From Pseudolabrys sp035718275 (lineage in GTDB: Bacteria > Pseudomonadota > Alphaproteobacteria > Rhizobiales > Xanthobacteraceae), in assembly GCA_035718275.1 (NCBI GenBank), contig DASTHI010000036.1:124001-188000 (forward strand): 64,000 nt of DNA. The letters are read 5' to 3'. The position numbers were made by a program, and so were the translations under genes. A model generated the notes under the pieces. That model saw only the letters and a program-made list of their open reading frames with translations, did not search any database and was not told the DNA's origin. Positions 33,051-41,766 of this stretch are shown piece by piece. The first letter of the stretch is position 1. Each line of letters begins with the position of its first letter.

Positions 33051-34373
33051 ATGGACGTCCTAATGCCCCAGCTTGGCGAGACCGTCGCCGAGGGCAAGAT
33101 TACGAAATGGTTCAAGGCGGCCGGCGACTTAGTGAAGCCGGGTGATAACCTTTTCGAGATCGAGACCGACAAGACGTCGATGGAAGTGCCATCGACCGCG
33201 GGCGGTACCCTCACCGAGATACGTTTCGATGTCGGTGAGGTCGCCAAAGTGGGTGCCGTGGTGGCGGTGATTTCCAGTGGGAGCGAGGCGACAAAGGCGA
33301 CAGCCGGGCAGTCTGCGCTTACTCCGCAAGCTGGAGTTCAGCGGGAAGCTGCAAGGAGTGCAGTCGGCTCGCTAGCGGTCCATTCGACGCCCATCCCGCG
33401 TCCGGCTAGCCCAAGCGATCCCTTCCATGCAGTGCGGACGCCTGAGCGCAACTACGGACCGGCCAGGCTTACGACCGGAGCAATCGTCACGCCGTTGGCC
33501 CGGCGGCTTGCCGGCGAGCGCGGCATAGATCTGACACGCATTTCCGGTTCGGGTCCGCATGGACGCATTGTCGCCGCGGACGTCGAGCTCGCGGCGCCCG
33601 CCGAAGTCTCCACGGCAATCGCGAGTGGCGCCAACGCCAAGCAGGTAAAGGCGCTCTATGAAGGGATTGCCTATGAGGAGATTCCCCTCGACTCAATGCG
33701 TCGCACTATCTCCACGCGGTTGGTCGAAGCCAAGCAGACGATTCCACATTTCTATCTGACGGCCGATTTCTACGCCGATCGCCTGATTGCGTTGCGCGAA
33801 GAAGTGAATGCCGCGGCACCGAAGGATGATTCCGGTCAACCCGTATTCAGGCTCTCGCTAAACGACTTTGTCATCAAGGCCTGGGCTGCAGCGCTGCAGC
33901 GCATTCCCGCTGCCAACGCTGTGTGGGCTGGTGACCGCATTCTGCGCTTTCGCAATTCCGACATTGGGGTCGCGGTCGCGCTTGAAGGCGGGCTGATTAC
34001 ACCAGTCTTGCGCAACGCCGAGACAAAGCGGCTCACCGAGATTTCTGCAGAAATGCGCGACCTCGCGGACCGCGCGCGCCGCAAGAAGCTGAAGCCGAGC
34101 GAATATCAGGGCGGCTCAAGCGCGATTTCCAATCTGGGCATGTACGGCGTCCGCGAGTTTTCGGCCATCATCAATCCGCCGCACGCGACCATTCTGGCGG
34201 TCGGCGCGGTGCGCAGGGCACCGGTGGAAGCCGACGACGGCAGCGTCAGATTTATCAACCAGATCACCGTCACCTTGTCGTGCGATCATCGCGTCGTCGA
34301 CGGTGCGCTGGGGTCAGATCTTCTGGCGGCTTTTAAGGATTTCGTCGAGAAACCTGTCACTGCATTGGTCTAG
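33051..34373 (+). CDS. Dihydrolipoamide acyltransferase E2 component
   Basis: The product is 440 residues. A single lipoyl domain covers residues 1-75 with the lipoylated lysine K41 in ETDKTSMEV. A proline-rich linker and a peripheral subunit-binding domain (TPLARRLAGERGIDLTRISG) follow. The catalytic domain from about residue 205 ends with CDHRVVDGA (H413, D417 active site). It accepts the acyl group from the E1 encoded just upstream and passes it to CoA. No E3 (lipoamide dehydrogenase) gene lies in the window, so it must borrow one. Confidence 0.92.
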   Translation: MDVLMPQLGETVAEGKITKWFKAAGDLVKPGDNLFEIETDKTSMEVPSTAGGTLTEIRFDVGEVAKVGAVVAVISSGSEATKATAGQSALTPQAGVQREAARSAVGSLAVHSTPIPRPASPSDPFHAVRTPERNYGPARLTTGAIVTPLARRLAGERGIDLTRISGSGPHGRIVAADVELAAPAEVSTAIASGANAKQVKALYEGIAYEEIPLDSMRRTISTRLVEAKQTIPHFYLTADFYADRLIALREEVNAAAPKDDSGQPVFRLSLNDFVIKAWAAALQRIPAANAVWAGDRILRFRNSDIGVAVALEGGLITPVLRNAETKRLTEISAEMRDLADRARRKKLKPSEYQGGSSAISNLGMYGVREFSAIINPPHATILAVGAVRRAPVEADDGSVRFINQITVTLSCDHRVVDGALGSDLLAAFKDFVEKPVTALV

Positions 34374-34388
34374 AAGGAGTATTTGCGA

Positions 34389-35366
34389 ATGGCTGGCGAG
34401 AAGCCGGATGTATTGCTGGTCGGGGCCAGAAAGCCCGTGATTGTGAAGGGCCTGGAAGGCAAGGTGAATCTTCATCATTGGCTCGAACTCAAGGACAGAA
34501 ATGCGTTCATCAGGGAATACGGCGACAAGATCCGCGCCATCGCGATTGCCTATACGGCGAACAAGGTCGACGAAAATTTCCTAAAGCAATTTCCCAAGCT
34601 TGAGCAGGTCTCGAGCTTCGGCGTCGGATACGACCATATCGACGCGAAATGGGCTGGCGCACACGGGATTATTGTGACCAATACGCCCGATGTGCTCAAT
34701 GAAGAAGTCGCAGACACCGCGATAGGCTTATTGCTCTGCACGATACGCGAGTTCCCGCAGTCCGACCGTTTTGTGCGCGCCGGAAAATGGCGGCAGGGGC
34801 ATTATCCGCTTACCAAGGCGACGCTGCGCGACCGCACAGTTGGAATGGTCGGCATGGGCCGTATCGGCAAGGCAATCGCGCGCCGGCTGGAAGCGTTCGG
34901 CGTTCCCGTCGTGTACCACAGCCGCAACCCGCAGCCGGGTGTAGCCTACAAATATTATCCCAAGCTCCTCGACATGGCGCGCGACGTTGATACCCTCATG
35001 GTGATCGTTCCGGGAGGCGCCTCGACGGAGAAGATGATCAATGCCGAAGTACTCAAGGCATTGGGTCCGCGCGGTATTCTCATCAACATGGCCCGCGGCT
35101 CGGTGGTCGACGAGCAGGCATTGATAGAGGCGCTGAAAAACCGGATCATCTATTCGGCTGGTCTGGACGTGTTCGCGAATGAACCGGATGTGCCTGCAGA
35201 ACTGATCGAAATGGAGCACGTCGTGCTGTTCCCGCATCTTGGCTCGTCGACCGAGGTCACTCGCTCGGCGATGGACCAGTTGGTCGTCGACAACATATTG
35301 GCCTGGGCGGCCGGCAAGCCTCCGCTCACGCCGGTACCAGAAACACCTTGGCCGCCGAAGCGGTAA
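34389..35366 (+). CDS. D-2-hydroxyacid dehydrogenase (NAD-dependent)
   Basis: The product is 325 residues of the D-isomer-specific 2-hydroxyacid dehydrogenase family. The NAD motif GMGRIGKAIARRLEAFG, the INMARGSVVDEQALIEAL block with the family Arg region, and the catalytic His in LFPHLGSSTEVT are present. It interconverts a 2-oxoacid with a D-2-hydroxyacid (glyoxylate/hydroxypyruvate-like). GAAGGAG lies 10 bases before ATG 34389; a TTG at 34383 is too close to it. It starts about 15 bases after the E2 stop, so it is in the same operon. Confidence 0.9.
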   Translation: MAGEKPDVLLVGARKPVIVKGLEGKVNLHHWLELKDRNAFIREYGDKIRAIAIAYTANKVDENFLKQFPKLEQVSSFGVGYDHIDAKWAGAHGIIVTNTPDVLNEEVADTAIGLLLCTIREFPQSDRFVRAGKWRQGHYPLTKATLRDRTVGMVGMGRIGKAIARRLEAFGVPVVYHSRNPQPGVAYKYYPKLLDMARDVDTLMVIVPGGASTEKMINAEVLKALGPRGILINMARGSVVDEQALIEALKNRIIYSAGLDVFANEPDVPAELIEMEHVVLFPHLGSSTEVTRSAMDQLVVDNILAWAAGKPPLTPVPETPWPPKR

Positions 35367-35381
35367 GTCCGGTGGCAATGC

Positions 35382-35427
35382 GCAGCGTGTTCTGGGTCTG
35401 AGATGCAGCGTGTTGTGGGTCTAAGAT
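35382..35427 (+). repeat. Two-copy 23-base tandem repeat at the start of the Inh-domain gene
   Basis: Units 35382-35404 and 35405-35427 abut exactly and differ at two positions (both contain GCAGCGTGTT and GGGTCT). The second unit runs into the start codon of the gene at 35426, so the duplication lies in its leader and ribosome-binding region. Confidence 0.75.
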
Positions 35428-36109
35428 GATGCGGGTTGCAGCCGGCGCGTTGGCGCTTTTCATCACGGGTCCGGTTTTTGGCCAAGCTCCGCCGGACATG
35501 GGCGACTCCGCCAGACGCTTGCTCGGCAGTTGGGAATTCTCCAATGCAGAGCGCGATCGAACCTGCACGCTCACTTTCAAGGCCGATCCGGGGCCGGTCG
35601 GATCGAAACTCGAGTTCGATCCGAATTGTGTGAATCTTTTTCCGTTGGTTCGCGCTGTAGCTGGCTGGAAATTTCCGGAAAATGACCTGCTGTATCTGCT
35701 CGATGAGCGCGGCAAGTCACTCGTGGAATTCAGCGAGGTCGAGGATGGGATCTTCGAAGCGCCAACGCCTGGAGTGGGCGTGCTGTTTCTCCAGAACGCT
35801 GCTGCCGCTGCTGCTGTCTCAAAACCGATAGAACAGGTTGCAGGCGATTGGGTAATCTTGCGCAGGGGTGCCCCTGCCTGCATGCTTACGCTGGGCACAA
35901 CGCAGGCCGGCGACGGCATGGGGGTGACGGTGAAACCAGGCTGCGACGGTAGCATCGCGCGGCTGGCCTTCACCCAATGGCGGCTGGACCGTGACGAGCT
36001 GATGCTATTTCCTGCCCAGGGCAATCCTTGGCGGTTTGAGGAGGCTGACGACACCGGCTGGCGACGCATTCCTCAAACCTCCGAGCAAATCACGCTTGTC
36101 CGCCAGTAG
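35426..36109 (+). CDS. Periplasmic protein with two tandem AprI/Inh-type protease-inhibitor domains
   Basis: The product is 227 residues. A signal peptide (MMRVAAGALALFITGPVFGQ) leads into two beta-rich repeats, about residues 30-125 (LLGSWEFSNAERDRTCTLTF) and 136-227 (VAGDWVILRRGAPACMLTL). Each repeat has one cysteine pair with the same spacing: C47-C68 and C152-C173, 21 residues apart. This is the pattern of the Inh/Omp19 family, small barrels that inhibit serralysin-type proteases or sit in the envelope. Proteins of the family usually have one domain. There is no lipobox. It converges with radC, 4 bases away. The family call is good; inhibition of a protease is inference. Confidence 0.75.
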   Translation: MMRVAAGALALFITGPVFGQAPPDMGDSARRLLGSWEFSNAERDRTCTLTFKADPGPVGSKLEFDPNCVNLFPLVRAVAGWKFPENDLLYLLDERGKSLVEFSEVEDGIFEAPTPGVGVLFLQNAAAAAAVSKPIEQVAGDWVILRRGAPACMLTLGTTQAGDGMGVTVKPGCDGSIARLAFTQWRLDRDELMLFPAQGNPWRFEEADDTGWRRIPQTSEQITLVRQ

Positions 36110-36113
36110 GCGA

Positions 36114-36818
36114 TCAAATCAGTCGCAGACTCTTGAAGCTCGCATGCCCTTCCTTGCCGACGATGATGTGGTCATGCACGGCAATCCCGAGTGGACGTGC
36201 GACCTCGATAATCGTTTGGGTCATTTCGATGTCGGCGTGCGAGGGAGTCGGATCGCCTGAGGGATGATTGTGCACCAGGATCAGTGCGGTCGCTGAAAGT
36301 TCGAGCGCGCGCTTGACGACCTCGCGAGGATACACAGGAGTATGATCGACAGTACCTGTCTGCTGCAGTTCATCTGCGATCAGCTGATTTCTTTTGTCGA
36401 GGAACAGAATTCGAAACTGCTCTTTTTCCGCGAAGGCCATTGTCGTCCGGCAATACTCGATTACGCTGGCCCATGACGACAGCGCCGGACGTTTGTTAAT
36501 TTGCCCGCGGGCGAGCCGGCCCGCGGCGGCATGAACGATCTTCAATTCGGTAATCACAGAATTTCCGACCCCTTTCAGTTCGGCAAGTCGAAGGGGAGGT
36601 GCCGAGATTACCTCGGCAAATGATCCGAATTTTGCAAGCAGATCTTTTGCAAGTGGCTTGACGTCGCGTTGAGGGATTGCCCGGAAGAGCACAAGCTCCA
36701 GGAGTTCGTAATCAGTGACCGCACTCGCGCCCGCTTCGCGGAAGCGCGCACGCAGCCTCTCGCGGTGGCCATGATAATGGGGTGCGGCTTCGGCAGCGTT
36801 GGTATCGGGCTCACTCAC
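36114..36818 (-). CDS. radC: RadC family protein (JAB1/MPN metalloprotease-like fold)
   Basis: The product is 234 residues. An N-terminal helix-hairpin-helix region (AELKGVGNSVITELKIV) is followed by the JAMM motif HNHPSGDPTPSHAD with H183, H185, S187 and D196. RadC proteins are widespread; a DNA-repair role was proposed historically and is doubtful. The start is taken as GTG 36818 (product begins MSEPDTN), with AAAGG 8 bases ahead; no ATG lies between this point and a stretch that reads through the map gene. It follows map on the same strand, a pairing that I recall as common in Rhizobiales. Confidence 0.9.
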   Translation of the reverse strand: MSEPDTNAAEAAPHYHGHRERLRARFREAGASAVTDYELLELVLFRAIPQRDVKPLAKDLLAKFGSFAEVISAPPLRLAELKGVGNSVITELKIVHAAAGRLARGQINKRPALSSWASVIEYCRTTMAFAEKEQFRILFLDKRNQLIADELQQTGTVDHTPVYPREVVKRALELSATALILVHNHPSGDPTPSHADIEMTQTIIEVARPLGIAVHDHIIVGKEGHASFKSLRLI

Positions 36819-36906
36819 AGATATGCCTTTGAGAGAGGTACACGTATGAAGTGTATTTGTGGAAAGAACAAGTCCCGGCAAAAATTCTGACCGGCTAAAG
36901 CAGACC

Positions 36907-37731
36907 TCAGGACTTGTAAGGCGGTTTGTGCAGACCAGCCGGGGAAAACGTGAACACTTCCACGCCTTCCTTCGTGACGCCCACCGTATGCTCAAATTGA
37001 GCGGATAGCGAACGATCGCGGGTGACGGCCGTCCAACCGTCCGACAGCACTTTCACGTGCGGCCGGCCGAGATTGATCATTGGCTCGACGGTAAAGAACA
37101 TGCCGGGTTTGAGCACGATACCTTCACCAGGGCGGCCAACATGCACGATGTTCGGCTCGTCGTGGAACAATCGGCCCAGACCGTGACCGCAAAAGTCGCG
37201 AACGACGCTCATGTGCTGAGCTTCGACATAGGACTGAATCGCGTGTCCAATGTCGCCACTCGTGGCGCCCGGTCGAATGGCGGCGATGCCACGCATCATT
37301 GCCTCATGAGTAACATCGATCAGGCGTTCGGCCCGGCGTGGGATATTGCCAATTGCGAACATGCGGCTTGAATCTCCGTGCCAGCCGTCAAGGATCAGCG
37401 TCACGTCTATGTTGACGATATCCCCGTCCTTGAGTGGTTTGTCGCCAGGAATTCCGTGGCAAACAACATGGTTGAGCGAAGTGCAGGTCGATTTCCTGTA
37501 CCCGCGATACATCAGCGTGGCTGGGAGCGCACCATGATCCATTGCAAATTCGAACACGAGCCGGTCGATTCTTTCGGTCGGAACGCCGGGGCGCACATGC
37601 TCGGTAAGCATGTCGAGACAGCGCGCGACAAGCTGACCTGCGTTCCGCATTCCTTCGAAGGCGGCAGAACCATAAATCTTGATTTGCCCGGTTTTGCGTA
37701 AAGGAGCGAGAGCTGCATCGACATAGGTCAT
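36907..37731 (-). CDS. map: Methionine aminopeptidase, type I
   Basis: The product is 274 residues. The five metal ligands are in place: D109 (NIDVT), D120 (WHGDSSRMF), H183 (GHGLGRLFH), E216 (VEPMI) and E247 (QFEHT), with H92 (CHGIPGD) near the substrate. It removes the initiator methionine from new proteins. The start ATG 37731 gives MTYVDAALAP, the normal family length. It precedes radC with 88 bases between. Confidence 0.95.
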   Translation of the reverse strand: MTYVDAALAPLRKTGQIKIYGSAAFEGMRNAGQLVARCLDMLTEHVRPGVPTERIDRLVFEFAMDHGALPATLMYRGYRKSTCTSLNHVVCHGIPGDKPLKDGDIVNIDVTLILDGWHGDSSRMFAIGNIPRRAERLIDVTHEAMMRGIAAIRPGATSGDIGHAIQSYVEAQHMSVVRDFCGHGLGRLFHDEPNIVHVGRPGEGIVLKPGMFFTVEPMINLGRPHVKVLSDGWTAVTRDRSLSAQFEHTVGVTKEGVEVFTFSPAGLHKPPYKS

Positions 37732-37798
37732 AATCCCCAATTTAAGGTTTGCAGCGCCGGACGCAAGCGCGCAGCTGCCGGGGTCCAGCCTCGGCGGA

Positions 37799-38779
37799 TC
37801 AACCTGCGATCTTGTTCTCCAGCTCGTCCTCAATGTGGGCACGTATGATGTCGTCGAAAGTGGCTTCAGCCGCAAACCCCAGTGAACGTGCGCGAGACGC
37901 GTCGATTCGCTCGGCCCAGCCCGAAACGATTCGCGCCACCAATTCATCCGGAGCGCGACGGATACGAGCGGCGACCTTGTCACCCGCGACTCGTCGAAGC
38001 GCCTCAATCTGTTCGCCCACCGTGCACGAAACGCCAGGCATTGAAAGATTGACCCGCGGACCGAGTTGCTCTCGTGTCAGGCGAGCGGCATGAATGAGGA
38101 ATCCCACCGCGGCGCGGGGGCTCGCATGCGTGTGCCGCACGGTGTCAGGGACCGGCAGGGTCGCTTCCTGGCCGGCAAGCGGTTCCCGAATAATACCTGA
38201 AAAGAAACCGGAGGCCGCCTTGTTAGGCTTGCCGGGCCGCACGCAGATCGTCGGCAGTCTGAGGCCGATGCCGTCCACAAAGCCGCGGCGCGTGTAGTCC
38301 GCCAGCAGCAATTCACAGATCGCCTTCTGGGTGCCGTATGAGGTAAGCGGCGTGAGATGAAACTCGTCCGGGATCGAGGACGGAAAGGGCGCGCCAAATA
38401 CCGCAATGGACGAGGTGAAGACGAATTTCGGTCTGTATCCGGCAGCGCGGATTGCTTCGAGCAATGAGCGCATGCCATCGAGATTGACGCGGTATCCCTT
38501 CTCGAAATCGGTCTCTGCTTCGCCGGAGACGATGCCCGCTAGGTGGAATATCACGTCGGGTTTTTCAGCGGTGCTCCTCGCAGCGGATGTGGGCGAAGAC
38601 AAGTCACTCGCCGAAATTTCGACTGCCGCGTCAAAACGTTGCGGTCGTTCCGGGGGAACAACATCGATCAGGGTCAGTCGATCAATTGGCGTCCCGTTCA
38701 GTCGGCCCTCGCTAGCGAGCCTGGCAGTCAGCTTTCGCCCGATCATGCCCGCCGCGCCGGTAATAAGAACATGCATCAC
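37799..38779 (-). CDS. denD: NAD-dependent epimerase/dehydratase, D-erythronate dehydrogenase-like (DenD)
   Basis: The product is 326 residues, an extended SDR with NAD motif ITGAAGMIGRKL and the catalytic Y148/K152 in TSYGTQK. The pattern SSPTSAARSTAEKPDVIFHL and LPTICVRPGKPNKAASGFFS matches proteins annotated as D-erythronate dehydrogenase, which oxidises D-erythronate to 2-oxo-tetronate. None of the usual partner genes (OtnK, OtnC, OtnI) is nearby, so the substrate may differ. Its start overlaps the MFS stop (ATGA); it is last in a four-gene operon. Confidence 0.82.
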   Translation of the reverse strand: MMHVLITGAAGMIGRKLTARLASEGRLNGTPIDRLTLIDVVPPERPQRFDAAVEISASDLSSPTSAARSTAEKPDVIFHLAGIVSGEAETDFEKGYRVNLDGMRSLLEAIRAAGYRPKFVFTSSIAVFGAPFPSSIPDEFHLTPLTSYGTQKAICELLLADYTRRGFVDGIGLRLPTICVRPGKPNKAASGFFSGIIREPLAGQEATLPVPDTVRHTHASPRAAVGFLIHAARLTREQLGPRVNLSMPGVSCTVGEQIEALRRVAGDKVAARIRRAPDELVARIVSGWAERIDASRARSLGFAAEATFDDIIRAHIEDELENKIAG

Positions 38780-40023
38780 GACCTCATTTGCGTCTGATCT
38801 GCAGGCTGAAAGCGGTCGATACGCCGTAGATCAGGGAAAAGGATCATCCAGATTCCTGCGATCAGCAAGGAGCCAATGCCGCCGATCACCACGGACGGTA
38901 TTGTGCCGACCCAAGCTGCGAGCAGACCAGATTCAAATTCGCCGAGGGTGTTGGACGAGCCGACGAAAAGATAATTAATCGCGCTTACGCGACCGCGCTT
39001 TTCATCAGGAGTTTCAATTTGCACGAGCGAAAAACGAATGACGATGCTTACTGCATCCGCAGCACCCAGGATCAGCAGTGCCAGCAGCGAGATCGGAAGT
39101 GAAGTAGACAAGCCGAAGATGATGGTTGCCAGGCCATAGATTACGACGACGGTAAACATTCTTCTTCCGATGTGCCGTTCGACAGGATACCGCGCCAGCA
39201 CGATGGAGGTGATCAACGCTCCGACCGCCGGTGCCGAACGCAAGAGTCCAAGGCCGGCGGGGCCGACGGCCAGGATGTCCTTGGCATAAATCGGCAACAG
39301 TGCGGTGGCTCCGCCAAGAATCACAACGAACAGGTCGAGCGTGATTACGCCAATCAGGCGGCGGCGTGTGCGGATGTATTGGAAGCCTGCGAGTACCGAG
39401 CCCAGGGTCGGGGGTTCGCTCAGCTTCACCGGCCCTCGCAATTGAACAAGCGTAACCAGCGTGATCGAGCATGCAAAGCAGACAAGGCTCGCGACAGCGA
39501 TGAGATAGGGACTGATGACATAGATGAGACCGCCAAGTGCGGGGCCGCAAATCACGGCTGTCTGGTTGGCGGAGGTCCATGCCGCGACGGCGCGCGGCAC
39601 CAGCGGTTCGGGGACAAGCGTTGGCGCGAGGGCATGCGATGTAGGCATCTCGAATGCACGCGCGCAACCAGTAAGGAATACACAGGCGAATAGAGAGTTT
39701 CGGCCCAGGCCTCCCGCGAGTAGGCCGAGGATGATGAATGCTGCCGCAAGCGCATATACCCCGTGCGAGGCGCGCACCACCAGTCGACGATTGTAACGGT
39801 CGGCAACATGCCCAATCAGCAGAGTGAGCATCGCAGCAGGAACGAACTGAATGAGGCCAACGAAGCCAAGATCCAAAGCACTGCCGGTAATTTCATAAAT
39901 CTGCCAGCCGATCATCAGGGCCAGCATCTGATACCCGATGGTCGAAGTAAGCCGCGCAAACCAGAACAGCACGAATGATCGCTGCTGGAGCAGGCCCGGT
40001 GCCGCAACGGTGCAGGTGCTCAT
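38776..40023 (-). CDS. MFS transporter (EntS-like, MFS_3 type)
   Basis: The product is 415 residues with about twelve membrane segments. The first cytoplasmic loop motif is GHVADRYNRRLVVR. The sequence TIGYQMLALMIGWQIYEITG is typical of the MFS_3 exporters related to EntS. It probably exports a small metabolite, or imports the operon substrate. Four-base overlaps with both neighbours show that it is translated as part of the operon. Confidence 0.88.
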   Translation of the reverse strand: MSTCTVAAPGLLQQRSFVLFWFARLTSTIGYQMLALMIGWQIYEITGSALDLGFVGLIQFVPAAMLTLLIGHVADRYNRRLVVRASHGVYALAAAFIILGLLAGGLGRNSLFACVFLTGCARAFEMPTSHALAPTLVPEPLVPRAVAAWTSANQTAVICGPALGGLIYVISPYLIAVASLVCFACSITLVTLVQLRGPVKLSEPPTLGSVLAGFQYIRTRRRLIGVITLDLFVVILGGATALLPIYAKDILAVGPAGLGLLRSAPAVGALITSIVLARYPVERHIGRRMFTVVVIYGLATIIFGLSTSLPISLLALLILGAADAVSIVIRFSLVQIETPDEKRGRVSAINYLFVGSSNTLGEFESGLLAAWVGTIPSVVIGGIGSLLIAGIWMILFPDLRRIDRFQPADQTQMRS

Positions 40024-40727
40024 TCCATCAAGCCGTTGAGAACGCTCAGACTGACGATCTGACGTCCCTCATTCGTGAAGTTCTCGGGAGAAAGCCAGCG
40101 CTCGAAATTGGCCTTGCGGAAAGGCCATTCACCATCGAGCATGGAGAACATCGCGGTATCGCGATTACGGCCTTTGGCGATCATTTGCTGGCGCAGGATG
40201 CCTTCGAAGGTGAACCCGTAGCGCAACGCCGCTCGCCGTGAAGCGGCGTTTAGCCAATGGCATTTCCACTCATAGCGACGATATCTGAGCGTTTCGAAGA
40301 CGTACCGGGCGAGAAGGTATTGCGCCTCGGTACCGAGAGCGGTGCGCTGAAGCGCCGGCGAATAGACGATATGCCCGACCTCGACGACGCGCATCGCTGG
40401 ACGAATTTCCATCAACGTGGCGATGCCGAGACAACGTCCGTCGGGACCCACGATGGCATATGAATACGGATCCTCCAGTGTGATGCGCGTGTTCAGCCAT
40501 GCGGCGAATGTATCGCTATTCGGGAACGGCCCATATTGAGACATGTAGGTCCAGATCGACGCGTGGTCTTTGACTTCAAACCAGAGCGATGCCGCATGAC
40601 GGCTGTCGAGTCGCTCGACGCGGCCAAAGCGTCCCTCTAGGGTCACGGGAGCGGGTAGCGCGGCAGGGCGATCATCGACGGGCGCGCCGATCGGTTGGCC
40701 GGTTTCAGGGTGGCGAAATTCATGCAC
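40020..40727 (-). CDS. GNAT family N-acetyltransferase (RimJ/RimL-like)
   Basis: The product is 235 residues. The acetyl-CoA fold is seen in SYAIVGPDGRCLGIATLMEI, VVEVGHIVYSPALQRT, LGTEAQYLLARYVFE and WKCHWLNAASRRAALRYGF. This subgroup is close to RimJ/RimL-type enzymes that acetylate amino groups of proteins or small molecules. Its first 8 bases overlap the PEP-mutase-family gene and its last 4 overlap the MFS gene. The substrate is unknown. Confidence 0.88.
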   Translation of the reverse strand: MHEFRHPETGQPIGAPVDDRPAALPAPVTLEGRFGRVERLDSRHAASLWFEVKDHASIWTYMSQYGPFPNSDTFAAWLNTRITLEDPYSYAIVGPDGRCLGIATLMEIRPAMRVVEVGHIVYSPALQRTALGTEAQYLLARYVFETLRYRRYEWKCHWLNAASRRAALRYGFTFEGILRQQMIAKGRNRDTAMFSMLDGEWPFRKANFERWLSPENFTNEGRQIVSLSVLNGLME

Positions 40728-41568
40728 GCTTTGATCGCCGTGCCAGGTCGTCGTGAAAAAATTTGTTCAACTCGGCGTTTGAGACAACGCCGGCGAAACT
40801 GTCGAACCTGCCTTCCTCTGCAATCTGTCGCGCAGATTGGATGAAGGCGTCCATCGCGAGGCGAGCCATGGTGCCACCGACGCTAATGCGGCGAACGCCA
40901 AGCGCGGCAAGATCACCGACCTTGTAGCCGAATGCGCTGCTGTTGAGAAAATTGATCGGCTTGGGTGCGACAGCTTTAACGGTGGCCTCGATCTGCTCGG
41001 GCGTCCTGATCCCGGGCGAATACAGGCAGTCAGCGCCTGCATCCGCGAACGCCTTCAGTCGCCGTATCGTCTCGTCGAGATCGGGCCTGTTTCTGATGAA
41101 GCCTTCCGTGCGGGCAGTGAACACAACACGCGCGCCGGCGCGGTCGATTGCATCGCGTGTCGCGCGCACGCGTTTGACAGCGAGATCGAAATCGTACAGG
41201 GGAGCAGAATCACTCCCTGTAAAGTCTTCGATCGACAGACCGGCTACGCCAGTCTCGATACAGAGCGCGACATTTGCCGCGACTTCGTCTGGATCATCGG
41301 CATACCCTCCCTCGAAATCGGCATTGACGGGAACATCGGTCGCGTCCGTGATCTCGCGAAAATGCGCGAGCATCATGTCGCGGGTCACGTCGCCATCGGA
41401 GTAGCCCTGCGAGTGGGCATAACCTGCACTTGTGGTTGCCAGCGCCTTGAAGCCGAGAGCCTGGAGATAGCGGGCGGTTCCCATGTTCCACGGATTCGGA
41501 ATTACAAAACAGCCGCTTTGATGCAAATCGTGGAACGCGCGACGCTTGTCGGCAACCATCATTGGCAT
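40720..41568 (-). CDS. Isocitrate lyase/PEP mutase family protein
   Basis: The product is 282 residues with the PEP mutase/isocitrate lyase barrel: CFVIPNPWNMGTARYLQ, NADFEGGYADDPDEVA (metal-site Asp and Glu) and SIEDFTG. The KKCGH-type cysteine loop of true isocitrate lyases is absent, so it is more likely an oxaloacetate decarboxylase-, carboxyphosphonoenolpyruvate- or phosphonate-type member. GAGG precedes the ATG. It is the first gene of the four-gene minus-strand operon. Confidence 0.86.
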   Translation of the reverse strand: MPMMVADKRRAFHDLHQSGCFVIPNPWNMGTARYLQALGFKALATTSAGYAHSQGYSDGDVTRDMMLAHFREITDATDVPVNADFEGGYADDPDEVAANVALCIETGVAGLSIEDFTGSDSAPLYDFDLAVKRVRATRDAIDRAGARVVFTARTEGFIRNRPDLDETIRRLKAFADAGADCLYSPGIRTPEQIEATVKAVAPKPINFLNSSAFGYKVGDLAALGVRRISVGGTMARLAMDAFIQSARQIAEEGRFDSFAGVVSNAELNKFFHDDLARRSKRA

Positions 41569-41766
41569 GATCCTCTTTTCGGACTACTTGCAACAATGCC
41601 TCTACGGCGGCGCCAATGGCAATATCCGGCGGCCGCGACGAAAACAATCTTGTACACCTTAAGCACCTAAATATTCCGACACTCACTTGTGATCGAGTTG
41701 ATGCGGCTTTTACTTTTCGCCGCTACGCCAATTCGCTATGCGAGCGACCATCCAATGGAGGTCGGC

